A stretch of 64,000 nucleotides of DNA from the NCBI GenBank assembly GCA_010094045.1, contig ML986583.1:157951-221950 (forward strand), in the 5' to 3' direction. The number at the start of each line of letters is the position of its first letter. Position 1 is the first letter of the stretch. A program made the position numbers and the translations under genes. The DNA is from Lojkania enalia (Eukaryota > Ascomycota > Dothideomycetes > Pleosporales). This document shows, one piece after another, positions 11,754-22,140 of the stretch. The notes below the pieces were generated by a model, which saw only the letters and a program-made list of their open reading frames with translations, had not been told where the DNA came from and ran no database searches.

Positions 11754-14525
11754 ATGCCCATCGCCATGGACGACGATAACGAGGAGCGAGATTTCCATCA
11801 TCCCTTCCAACCATATGATATCCAGAAGCAGTTCATGAATGCCGTCTATGACTGCCTTGAGGATGGCAAGGTCGGCATATTCGAATCACCCACAGGAACC
11901 GGGAAGTCGCTGAGTCTTATTTGCGGCTCCCTGACATGGCTGCGCAACTATAAGAGACGTACCCTCGAAGAGGGTCTTGCATCCGGCGGAATAGACACTG
12001 ATGAGCCTGCTTGGGTGATTGAGCATGCACGCAAACAGAAGAAAGATGTGGCTCTTCGTCGGAGACAGGAGCTGGAAGATCGGATCGCGAAAATCAAGGC
12101 GAAAGAGAAGCGAGCCAAAGAGCGTTACCAGGATGCCGGCCTTCGCTATAAACGCCAAAAGCTCACAGACAGTGCGGGCAATGATGACGAAGAGGCCCGA
12201 TTCGTTTTGGATGATTACGATAGCGACGATGAACGAGGCCTAGAGGCGAAAGCACTCACGTTCAATGACTCTGGTCTATCTGCCGAAACGCAAGCTCTGA
12301 TGGAGAAGTTTGGATATGCCGCCGGAGCAAAGAAAGAGCAGCAAGAAGAAGCGATCGACGAATTGAAAATTTTTTTCTCCTCACGGACTCACTCTCAACT
12401 CACGCAATTCTCAAGCGAACTCAGTCGTGTAAAGATGCCGCCTGCACTTCAGCCAGAGCACCTCCCTGACGACCAAGAGAGCTTGACTGTGGAAGACGTG
12501 AAGCAGATAGCCCTAAGCTCGAGAAAAAACCTTTGCATAAACCCCAAGGTGAGTAAGCTCGGCAACACCACCGCCATCAATGAACGATGCCTAGAGCTGC
12601 AACAACCAGGCATATCTACTGATTGCAAATGCCCATTTATGCCTTCCAAGGAATCCGAGGCTCTAGTAAATGATTTCCGCGATCATGCCCTTGCTAAAAT
12701 TCGGGATATTGAGGACCTTGGACAACTGGGTGCGAAGCTTGGTATCTGTCCATACTACGCTTCACGTCCAGCAACCAAGTTCTGTGAAGTGAGGTTGCCT
12801 ACCCGAAAGTTCTGTTCTCAAGGCTAAGAATAAACAGATTGCGACATTGCCATACCCATTGCTCCTCCAGAAGTCTGCTCGCGACGCCCTCGACCTGTCT
12901 TTAAAAGGCCATATTGTCGTCATTGACGAAGCACACAACTTAATGGATGCGATAGCTGGGATCTACTCAACCTCAGTCACCCTTATTCAAGTCCAGCAAG
13001 CTCGAATGCAACTCACAGCCTACCTTCAAAAATTCCGCAATAAGCTTAAGGGCAAGAATCGCATATATGTAGCCCAGGTAGTACGAGTTTTAGATTCCAT
13101 TTCTGCCTACCTTCAATCGAGATCTACGAAGTCAAAATCCAAAGACGGGTTTGTAGATGCGGGGGACCTAATGTCTGGAAAAGGTATTGATCAAATCAAT
13201 ATTTTTAAACTGAACACGTATCTCCAGGAAAGTCATTTGGCTCGTAAAGTCGATGGTTACACGACGTTCAACGAACAGTCACGGATCGATATCCTGAAAG
13301 ACCAGCCAAAAACCACTCAGAACCTGAGCGCGAGGCAAACTGTTCCCGTCTTGACACATGTTCAAGGGTTCCTTCTTTCCTTGATGAATCCATCCGCTGA
13401 AGGGCGCTTCTTCTTTTCTAAAGACGAAAGTGGCTCCATAGCTTTGCGATATTTGCTTCTGGACCCGACCTACAATTTCAAAGATATCGTCGAAGAAGCC
13501 CGTGCAGTTGTTCTGGCAGGTGGCACAATGTCTCCAGTAAGTGTTATGAACAGGAGTCGTGCTGTGAGTGTCCCTAATGGCACACAGATGAGTGATTATG
13601 TGGAGCACTTATTTTCTTACCTGGACCCTTCCAAGATTATGACACTTTCTTGTGGCCATATTATACCACAGTCAAACCTTTTAGCAATGCCTGTTGTTCG
13701 GGCCGAGAGCGGTGCCGATTTCGATTTCACTTTTGAGAAGCGGAATTCAGAGAAAATGGTAGGTATCAGTCCCGCCCTCCGAGGAGATGTATGGATAAAT
13801 GACTTGCCTAGATGATCGACTTGGGACTTGCCGTCTTAAGCTTTACACAGCATATTCCTGATGGTATTATCATTTTCTTTCCAAGCTATTCGTATCTCGA
13901 TAGCTGCGTACTCGCTTGGAAACGGCTACGCCCTAATTTCTCGAGTGTCTCTTCGTTCTGGGATTTGCTTCTGGAACGTAAGCCAATATTCCTTGAAAAA
14001 CGAAGCCAGCAGCAACAATCTTCAGAAACATTAGGGCCCACTAGGGATGCCGCAATTGATTCCGTATTAAGCTCTTACGGCAATACCGTCGCAACTGGCA
14101 ATGGGCGTGGAGCTCTCCTTTTTGCAGTAGTTGGTGGTTCCCTCTCTGAAGGCATTAATTTTAGCGACGCTCTTGGTCGAGGAGTGATCGTCGTTGGGCT
14201 GCCATTCCCCAATCCACATTCAGCAGAGTGGAAAGCGAAAATGCAATATATTTCCTCGAAAGCCACTAGCGGTGGACGAAACGGCAAGGATGCGGCACGC
14301 GACTACTACGAAAATGCCTGCATGCGCGCTGTGAATCAGTGTATTGGGAGAGCGATAAGACATCGCGGGGACTATGCCGCTATCTTGATGTTGGACAGAA
14401 GGTATAGTGGGCAGCGAATTCAGGCTAAGTTGCCCCAGTGGATTCAGGATAGCTTGGCGACTAGTGCAGGGATTCGAGGCGTTCAGAGACGTTTGGATGA
14501 ATTCTTTGCGGGGAAGCATAACTAG
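11754..14525 (+). CDS. CHL1: ATP-dependent DNA helicase CHL1 (DDX11/FANCJ-like, Fe-S)
   Basis: Exons 11754-12788, 12838-13536, 13588-13758 and 13812-14525 give about 872 residues, typical of CHL1. It is an SF2 5'-3' helicase needed for sister-chromatid cohesion (known of the family). Visible motifs are the Q-motif region FQPYDIQ, Walker A ESPTGTGKS (about 44-52), the DEAH box (375-378), AGGTMSP, and the C-terminal motif QCIGRAIRHRGDYA. Cysteines at about 261, 279, 291/293 and 332 lie where the XPD-type 4Fe-4S domain sits. A charged insert (about 90-200) follows motif I, as in other fungal CHL1. All introns are 49-53 nt and phase 0. The 51-bp second intron has no stop in frame and could be read through by error. 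A second in-frame Met at 11766 has a good initiation context and may be the true start. Confidence 0.93.
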
Positions 14526-15198
14526 GTATGTTATTACACCAGTCGTCAAAGATCGGGGATTATTTAGTGATAATCTAGAAGCATCTCAATTTAACGAGCT
14601 GCGGATGTGGCTTGACCTTATATACTTCAGATACCTCGTATCTCGAGTGCTGCTATCGCAAATCTCCTGCTCCAATGGAGTTGAAGCGTAGCATTATCAT
14701 CTTGCGTCGGGAACCACAGTGCTGGGAGCTCTGCACCCTGCAAGAAATCAATACTTCAATATGCACGCCGGCCCCAGGGCCCATGTATATCGTAGCACAA
14801 GGGAACGGAATTTCCGAATTGCTACCTTCGCATCCACTCTATGATATACCTTTCGTGCAACTTCCCCATTTGACAATTTTTCGGAGGACCTCCCCAACCA
14901 TTGAATAGTCATTGCACTACAAGATGTGCATCAATGTGACTATGCCTAACCGAGACTTTATCCACGGTGACGACAGTTTGACTCGTACCGACATACATAG
15001 ACTTTTATCCCTCTTTACGATCTTTCATCCTTCTACTTCTCTTCCACACTAGCTGGAAGTGTCCACTTTACTTACCCATCACGTGCATACTATTCCCGAA
15101 GTGCCACCTTACACAGCATACGTAAGGGACAATAGTCTAATCCAGCGCACTAGACTTAAGTCTCCATAGCCTCGAGATTAATTCTCCCTCCAGCTATT
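14526..15198. other. Intergenic region
   Basis: About 670 bp between the CHL1 stop and the next start codon. Pyrimidine-rich stretches near 15000-15060 suit a fungal promoter. No gene is recognised. Confidence 0.5.
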
Positions 15199-16071
15199 AT
15201 GGATGCCTCCTCTACTGGCACTCTTCCTTCAATTCAAACCCCCTTCGGTTTCCATTCGCATCTATCATCGTTGGACTATGATATTCATACGTCCCTAATT
15301 CTAGCGCCAGTCCTCGATTCCAATCCTGTTAGTCCAATATCGGCGACAACGAACATCGGATACGGTGGCCCCACGCCTACGGATGATCCTCTCATGTGGA
15401 TTACATTGGTTTCAATGCCACATCTCTTCCACCATCCCTCACACACATTAGCCATCACTAGCTCTACACAGTTCCTTTCGTCCTCTACAAATACCACTCC
15501 AGCGTTAGAAACAGCGACGACAGCACCGACGACACAAACCTCCATACAGCCAATGCATGGCGGAATATCCAAAGGAGCAAAGGTCGGGATCGCACTAGGG
15601 ATTGCCGTAACGGCAGTCCTCGTACTTCTGGCTCTTGTGATATATGGGCTGGATTGCAGACATCGCTTGAAGAGGCGCAGAGCAAAACGGCAGAATAGGA
15701 ATGCTGAACTCAGTATACTAGAATCAGAACTCAAGAATGGTCGCACAGCGGGAAGGGAAATTAAAGCTGCTGGATTGTGGGATGATCTTCGATTCCCGGC
15801 ATCGGCAAAGAATGGGGGTGGTCCCAAGGAGCGACTAGAGAAAACGGAGTGTAAAAAATTCAATTTGTGGGAGCACATTGGTGCGGTAAGGAATGACACA
15901 GCGTGTAAGGCACCAGATCAATCGGAAAGGGATATTGAGTGGCTACCACCATATGTGCCTATGCATACGAAAAGAACGAGCGTGATTTCTTCGGCTGTGA
16001 GTGTTAGCTTGCCGATCATGTCTCCATCAGCGCATGAACAAAGTTTTCTTAACATCGAAGATAGAAGATGA
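15199..16071 (+). CDS. Hypothetical single-pass membrane protein, Mid2/sensor-like layout
   Basis: A single exon of 290 residues. A Ser/Thr-rich N-terminal half (about 85-115 almost all Ser, Thr, Ala) is followed by GGISKGAKVGIALG, a hydrophobic helix at about 129-151, and a strongly basic stop-transfer stretch (CRHRLKRRRAKRQ). This is the layout of fungal stress-sensor-like and WSC/Mid2-type membrane proteins: an O-glycosylated ectodomain, one helix and a cytoplasmic tail. There is no cleavable signal peptide or WSC cysteine domain, so the sensor role is only an analogy. The tail (about 165-290) is charged with no known domain. A 42-bp pyrimidine-rich leader lies just upstream of the start. 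Confidence 0.7.
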   Translation: MDASSTGTLPSIQTPFGFHSHLSSLDYDIHTSLILAPVLDSNPVSPISATTNIGYGGPTPTDDPLMWITLVSMPHLFHHPSHTLAITSSTQFLSSSTNTTPALETATTAPTTQTSIQPMHGGISKGAKVGIALGIAVTAVLVLLALVIYGLDCRHRLKRRRAKRQNRNAELSILESELKNGRTAGREIKAAGLWDDLRFPASAKNGGGPKERLEKTECKKFNLWEHIGAVRNDTACKAPDQSERDIEWLPPYVPMHTKRTSVISSAVSVSLPIMSPSAHEQSFLNIEDRR

Positions 16072-16556
16072 TATAGAGTGGCGTGGGGATGTAGTTGCTT
16101 ATATTAAATTATCTACTTTCTTCCTTAATTCTGTAGCTCAATCTCTATTTAAATTATCATCTTTTTTTTGCCAGATACAAGATATTTGTGCTTGGTTTTT
16201 AATCACGATGTTCTTGTTATTGAGCCGTGTTTGGTGGCTAGTGTTCGCCACATCTCATTAACACCCTAATCCAGTCTAGGCCCGCACGGATTTCGTCTCA
16301 CCTCAGGTTCAGCATTGTGTCTTCAACACGACCAACATCGCCGCAAACCGGAATAAGGGCCCCTTTAGGCTGTCATATTCATACAGTGCGCCGCAATCCA
16401 CTATAATTGCATCAAAATCGCCGTATGGCAGAGGAAGCAGAAGCAGGTGGACTGTTCTGTTGATCGCAGATGATTATAAGAGCTTCGGGTGTACTGGGCT
16501 ACAGCAGGTAGTATCAGAAGAATTTCAATTATTCTTGCTACGGCCAATTTCGCGAT
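16072..16556. other. Intergenic region
   Basis: About 485 bp between the membrane protein and the peptide transporter; probably the promoter of the latter. No other feature is seen. Confidence 0.5.
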
Positions 16557-18601
16557 ATGCCTCCGCTATGGCACTCCTCATCAGGAGAGGGTAGAGGAGA
16601 CTACACGTCGGTCGCACAGACGGAGGATGCGCAGCTGGAAATGACGGCCCACGGGAAGGGAGAGCTTGAAAATAGTGAAGTGTATGTTGTTTTCCTCTAA
16701 AACCCAAATGCGTAACTCAGCTGCGAACCATGGCATGCTTTAGTGTTCACCAATAACATATTAGCGCACCAGTTGAGCTATATGATTGAGCATATAATAT
16801 TTCAGCTTTTGTATGATGGCTAAAAATCTTCAGCAGACCTAGAATAGCGGATCTCGGCCATCATATGAAGCCATCTGAGGATACTAATCGACACTCACTT
16901 GACGGGAATGTACCAACACCAGATGATTTCGCTACACTCCGCCGCATTCCTGACAAGCTTCCCTGGAGCGCCTTTCTGGTTGCAATTGTGGAATTATGCG
17001 AGCGCTTCGCCTACTATGGACTATCCGGTCCCCTCCAAAACTACATGGCAAATAAGTACCACGATCCAAACGGTCTCCCTGGAGCCCTAGGTCTTGCTCA
17101 GTCAAGTGCGACAGCATTATCGAATTTCTTCCAATTATGGTGTTATCTAACTCCCATCATCGGAGCCATTGTAGCTGATCAGTATCTTGGAAAGTACCTA
17201 ACGATCAAGTATTTCTCGATTGTGTACATTATTGGAGTAGTAGTCCTGTTTGCTACGAGCTTGCCGATATCGATTGAACACGGCAGTGCATTTCCGGGCC
17301 TAATAGCTGCCATGTTCGTCATTGGTATAGGAACTGGTGGCATTAAATCCAACGTCTCGCCTTTGATTGCCGAGCAAGTCCGTTCAACGAAGCCCTTCAT
17401 CAAAACCCTCCAATCTGGAAAGCGTGTCATCGTAGATCCTGAAATGACGGTTCAGAGTATCTACATGATTTTTTACATGTGCATCAACGTCGGATCCATC
17501 TCAGCTATTGCGACTACAACTTTGGAATTACATATCGGGTTCTGGAGCGCCTATCTATTGCCATTGATCATGTTCTGCATTGGATTCTTCGTCCTAGTCT
17601 CGAACAAAGAAAAATACGTCATTCGGCCACCACAAGGCGGCATTATGGGGAATTGCTTCAAAGCACTTTGGATCGCGATATATAACAGATTCGATCTAGA
17701 TAAGGCGAAACCGTCCTTGCAGGGTCCAAGAAGACCAAAATATATGACATGGGATGACAGGTTTGTCGAAGAACTGAAGACCACGCTCGTGACTTGCAAA
17801 GTATTCCTATTTTTCCCTCTGTACTGGGTCACTTACTCACAAATGCTGAATAATTTCATATCGCAAGGTACCCCTCCCCTTACTACTTTACCTCTTGTCG
17901 TCTTTGCCTAATAGCTTGACCCAGCTGGCCAAATGGAACTACACGGCATCCCCAACGACATACTTCAGAATATTGACCCGATAACTATTATCATCCTCAT
18001 CCCCCTCCTTGACCGACTCATCTACCCCTTCATACGCAGCACCCTACATTTTCGTTTCGGACCCGTATCCCGGATTACCTGGGGCTTCATGTTGGCTTCC
18101 CTCGCTATGGCGTACGCCGCAATCCTTCAATCCCGCATTTACTCTTCGCCACCTTGTTTTACCTCGCCTTCCAAGTGCGAAGCCGGGAAACTCAATGAAA
18201 ACGGGAAATTCAACCCGAACCAGGTACATGTCGCTTGGCAAGCCCCGGCTTACATTCTCGTCGCTATCTCCGAAATTTTCGCGAGTGTGACTGGGCTTGA
18301 GTTCGCATACACCAGAGCGCCCGAGAACATGAAATCGTTCATCATGTCGTTGTTTTTGCTGACGAGTGCTGGTGGGAGTGCGTTGGGCATTTTGATTGCA
18401 CCGTTTGCTAGAGACCCAGATTTGGTTTGGTTTTACGCAGGATTGGGGTGTACTGCGTTCGCGGCAGGATTCGTGTTTCGGTGGGTTTTTGGGGGAATTG
18501 ACAAGGAAGGAGGAAGACAGGTAGAGAGTCCAGTGGATGAGGAAGGGATTGAGATGGAATTGAGGAAGAGCGATGATGATGGAGGAGCAAGAGAGGTTTG
18601 A
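16557..18601 (+). CDS. Proton-coupled di/tripeptide transporter (POT/PTR2 family)
   Basis: Exons 16557-16681, 16834-17867 and 17925-18601 give about 611 residues. The first exon supplies a 41-residue hydrophilic N-terminus (MPPLWHSSSGEG...) that a start at the internal Met (16865) would miss. The PTR signature ExxERFxYYG lies at about residues 95-104. The intron-spanning segment NFISQAGQMELHGIPND is nearly invariant in fungal PTR2 proteins and confirms the second splice. Twelve helices are expected, with the large extracellular loop between helices nine and ten (the Cys-containing PPCFTSPSKC stretch). The protein should import small peptides with protons at the plasma membrane. The first acceptor is a CAGCAG tandem (both phase 2), which could add or drop one Arg codon. 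Confidence 0.93.
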
Positions 18602-18820
18602 AGAACTATTGAATATATCATGCTCAGCGTGTTTTGTCAATCCCATTAACTTCCTTTAGAGCGATACAAATCTACCTACGCCTACGACTCGATACAAGGG
18701 GAGCTAACATGAGAACTTAGAAATTCGTAATAATTAAATATCCGACAAGATATCATCTAGCAACCACTCGTGAATACAGCAGCTAATCTTAGCTTTACGA
18801 GCGCGAACTTACAGCCGGGC

Positions 18821-19786
18821 TCACGCAACCTCAACCAATCTTTTCTTCCCCTTTTCTTTCTTCTTCACCACCGTCTCCGGCACACTGCACACGCTCTTCT
18901 CGAGTGTCCCATATCCACTGGGACCCCCAATCTCCGTACAGCTCTCCTCCGGTGTAACCAACAACGACTCCACATTCCCCTTCCCAGTCTCACTTTCCAT
19001 GTCCCTCACATCCGGATCCCTTGCCCACTTCGGCAATATAACCTTTCCTTTAGTCAGGCTCTCCAACACCGAAGCCCCCTCATGTCCACCCGAACTCTTG
19101 TCCTCCTCACCATCCTGCTCCATTCCTTCACAAATATATCCACATCGCTCACACGGCGTACCCTCACCAACCTCAACTTCTTTCCTCCACGCCTGCTTCT
19201 TCCGCGCCATCACCTCCTTCCACCACACCACTGCATGCAACACGCTAACCACCAAATTCGCCAGATCGGCATACGCGCCCAGGATCTTGCTCTCTGAGTA
19301 ATAACCACTGAACGGCAGGTACGCGAACTCCGCCCAGAAGAGCCATTGTAAAAACACTGCGAGAATGAAATCGAGGACTACGAGTTTCGTCGATGGCCAT
19401 TTGTATCCATTGTCTTTGGGGTACCCGAGCTGGGACGTTGCAGCTAGGGGCGGGAGGGACGTTCTATTTATATTCATGTTGGTATGGGGGGGAGTCGGGG
19501 GTAGGCTCAGCGAGGTGCGGATGACGAGAGCAAGACCTTTGTTTATGGCCCAAGTGAAAATGTCGTATAGGACGAGGACCAAGGAGAGGAAGAGGAGAAT
19601 TAGAGATATGATGAATGGTCCTGTGCCGGTGTAAGATGAATTACTGATGGTGATTAGGTTGAATACGAAGCCCGCTAATACGGCAAATATCATGGTGAGC
19701 CGGAGTTTGTAGAGTGGGTGTGATTGGTAGGGCAGCCTATTGCGTATGCGCGACATATTGTGGAGCTGCAGTAGCAAGAAGACCAT
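18821..19786 (-). CDS. Hypothetical four-helix membrane protein (MARVEL-like layout)
   Basis: A single exon of 321 residues. Hydrophobic segments lie at about 30-47, 58-81, 131-153 and 163-184, with both ends hydrophilic, the topology of fungal MARVEL-like proteins. After the fourth helix come a Cys cluster (CERCGYIC, about 208-215) and an acidic tail ending in a Lys-rich stretch (VVKKKEKGKKR). Family identity is not certain from motifs. A second Met ten codons in (19756, MSRIRNRLPYQ) is the likelier start because the first ten residues form no obvious signal. The gene is convergent with the peptide transporter, 219 bp apart. Confidence 0.65.
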   Translation of the reverse strand: MVFLLLQLHNMSRIRNRLPYQSHPLYKLRLTMIFAVLAGFVFNLITISNSSYTGTGPFIISLILLFLSLVLVLYDIFTWAINKGLALVIRTSLSLPPTPPHTNMNINRTSLPPLAATSQLGYPKDNGYKWPSTKLVVLDFILAVFLQWLFWAEFAYLPFSGYYSESKILGAYADLANLVVSVLHAVVWWKEVMARKKQAWRKEVEVGEGTPCERCGYICEGMEQDGEEDKSSGGHEGASVLESLTKGKVILPKWARDPDVRDMESETGKGNVESLLVTPEESCTEIGGPSGYGTLEKSVCSVPETVVKKKEKGKKRLVEVA

Positions 19787-20563
19787 ACGGTATGGAATCC
19801 TAGGACTGGCAAAATACAGGAACTCGGAATTACGAAATGGATAACAGGCTTAGGAAAGAGGTATTTTAGACTTGGAAATGTCTTTGGTTTACATAGTTGT
19901 GATCAGAATGTGGTTGCCTGAGAGCTGGCTGAGAGCTGGCTGCTCCGCTGGATCCTTCATCCTTCCGAGCCGAGACTTGGGCTTAACTAATGCACTGTCA
20001 ACTGGCTTTCCAATGAAAAACTGAGATTTGAAACATTATTTTGAAGCTTGGTGCCTGTTATTGGACGCCTGAATGAGTGCCCCGCACTGGAGACCGGATT
20101 TTGGCGTGTTTCTGTAAATGTATATCTGTCCTTCTACGGCCGGGCGATAATGAACCTAAAATAAAGAATATATCGGTCGATAATTTAGGCTCGCGTTTGC
20201 TATAAATCACTAGTTATGTAGTTCTCATTTCTGCCTACTGGTAGTTTGGGTAATATTTCTATGGTGGGATGATCCTGTAACTTTTTAGATAGAATGAGCT
20301 CAGAACCTCTAGAACAAGGCCGTTGAACTTACGACCAACTCTTTTGTAGGCCCATATTTACTATAGCAACAATGCGGATGGAAACCATTTGGTTTGGATT
20401 GATTAGGTCCATGCTTGTTATCATCTCTCCTATTCTGGATCTGCAGTATTAGTTGGAGGCTTAAGACGAACCTATGTATAGATAAAGATTATATTTGACA
20501 TATATTTATTGAGTTAAAAGGTTAACTAACGTAGTACTTTGCGGTAGTAGCAAATTGTAGATC
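19787..20563. other. AT-rich flank of the retrotransposon island
   Basis: About 780 bp between the membrane protein gene and the copia element. It becomes increasingly AT-rich towards the element. No gene or RNA is seen. Confidence 0.5.
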
Positions 20564-20568
20564 ATATA

Positions 20569-20693
20569 TGTTACGGCTAAGCTATTCACAGTTAGCCCCT
20601 TAGCAGGTCCAGGGATATATATGTAGCATGTCTCGCATTTCTAGTCAATAGACGCAGTTTTCCAATCCTTATTAGAGCCAGCCAGCTCTGACA
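20569..20693 (+). repeat. Left LTR of the copia element
   Basis: Starts TGTTACGGCTAAGC and ends CTCTGACA. It matches the right LTR (33564-33689) apart from a handful of substitutions and one extra T in the right copy. Confidence 0.93.
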
Positions 20694-20706
20694 GTTATGA
20701 GCCCGG
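20694..20706 (+). other. Probable primer binding site, initiator tRNA-Met half type
   Basis: Directly after the left LTR comes GTTATGAGCCCGG. It resembles the primer site of Drosophila copia, which pairs with the anticodon region of cleaved initiator tRNA-Met (GGTTATGGGCCCAG, from memory). The main difference is one G to A, as RIP would cause. Confidence 0.6.
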
Positions 20707-21869
20707 AAGCCCTTTGACTACTGCTGCGTTCCACACAGATAGACTAGAGCTGATTAATATAGGCTTAATCAGTCAATTATATCTCGTTTATTAAGACCTC
20801 AGTCACCTCGACGTTGCTAGGCTAGCTAGGAAGCCAGAGAGCTTAGAACTAGTCGTAGTAGAGACCTTAACAGATTAACGTAATATAGTATATCAAAAAG
20901 ATAACAGAATTAGACCTACTTATTACCAAGGCCACGGTTATTCTTAATAAGCTAGAGTACTAGACGTAGTAGCTGTTTCTGCGGAAGGATAGCGCGGACT
21001 AGAACCAGCTCTAGAAATACGTAGACCCAGACCTTAGTAAGGAGCTAGTCCTTTAACTAGATGCTGAGAAGCTAATTGAGAAGCAGTTCGGAGATTTCTA
21101 CAGGATAGACAGCAATGCTGAGGCAGTAGATACTAAAGTAGATATTATAGATCTGACTGATTAAGAATTAGTAAGATATAAAGTCTAGTATAGAACGTAT
21201 AGCTGCAGTAAGGTGTAGTAGCTGTAGAAAGAGAAGGCTCTTAGGGAATTCACGCAGGAGATATTAAGGATAATAGTAGCTCGATATATCTATCTAATTA
21301 TAGACTATAAGACTATATACAATCGACTATAGACCCTTAAGAAGTATCTCTACCCGAGTAAAGCTAAGCGCAGTATATAGCTGTAGGCTTAATACTAGAC
21401 GCTTAAGATACAGCTAAGAAAGGGAAACCTAGATATCTAGTTTAAGGATTAGCTTAAAATAACGTGTGTTATAAACCTAGTAAGTATACTAGAAGTATAA
21501 GAGAATTAAGCTTAGTAGGACTTTATTCTCGCAGTTAAGAGCTTAGACGATAGCTAGGTAGTAAATAAGCTATTACTGCTTATTAAGTCTAAAGTAGATA
21601 ATAGGCTATATATAAGTATCTTAGACCTGGTAGTATAATATACGTTATACTATTATCGTACTAGACTGGTTATATTAGAACTAGGGACGTTTATAATGCT
21701 TAGTATCGTACTATAGTAATTATAGTAGTTATAGTAGACTAATAGCAGCTAGAAACCTTAGCAATTAAGATAGATAGTCTACCTCTATAGAGATAGTTAT
21801 AAATTTAAATAGTATCTATATATTAACTTAACGCTATATCTATTAAGCTAGTAGTTGGATTAAGATATT

Positions 21870-22140
21870 TGTAACGGTGTAGGTAAGATAATAGGTCCGA
21901 ATGCAGTACGAATCTATTTAGAGGCATATAGGAGTGCGTGGGGGATTAGAGACCTGGGAATTCTATTAACACCTATAGGCCTTGTACGAAAGGATATAGA
22001 AGAACTACTAAGCTACTTATAAGGGAGTATACAACTATATACAGAAGGGAAAAGGGGTAGAACTGGAGGTAGGATAAGATAAGCGAAAAGCTTTGGGATA
22101 AGGTTATATATAAAGCTTTTCGTGGAACGATTTCTTTGTA
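21870..22140 (-). repeat. Left LTR (3' LTR) of the gypsy element
   Basis: Begins TGTAACGGTG and ends TTTCTTTGTA on the plus strand. The right copy ends TTTACA, so the terminal CA is mutated to TA here. The difference pattern is almost all transitions. Confidence 0.9.
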
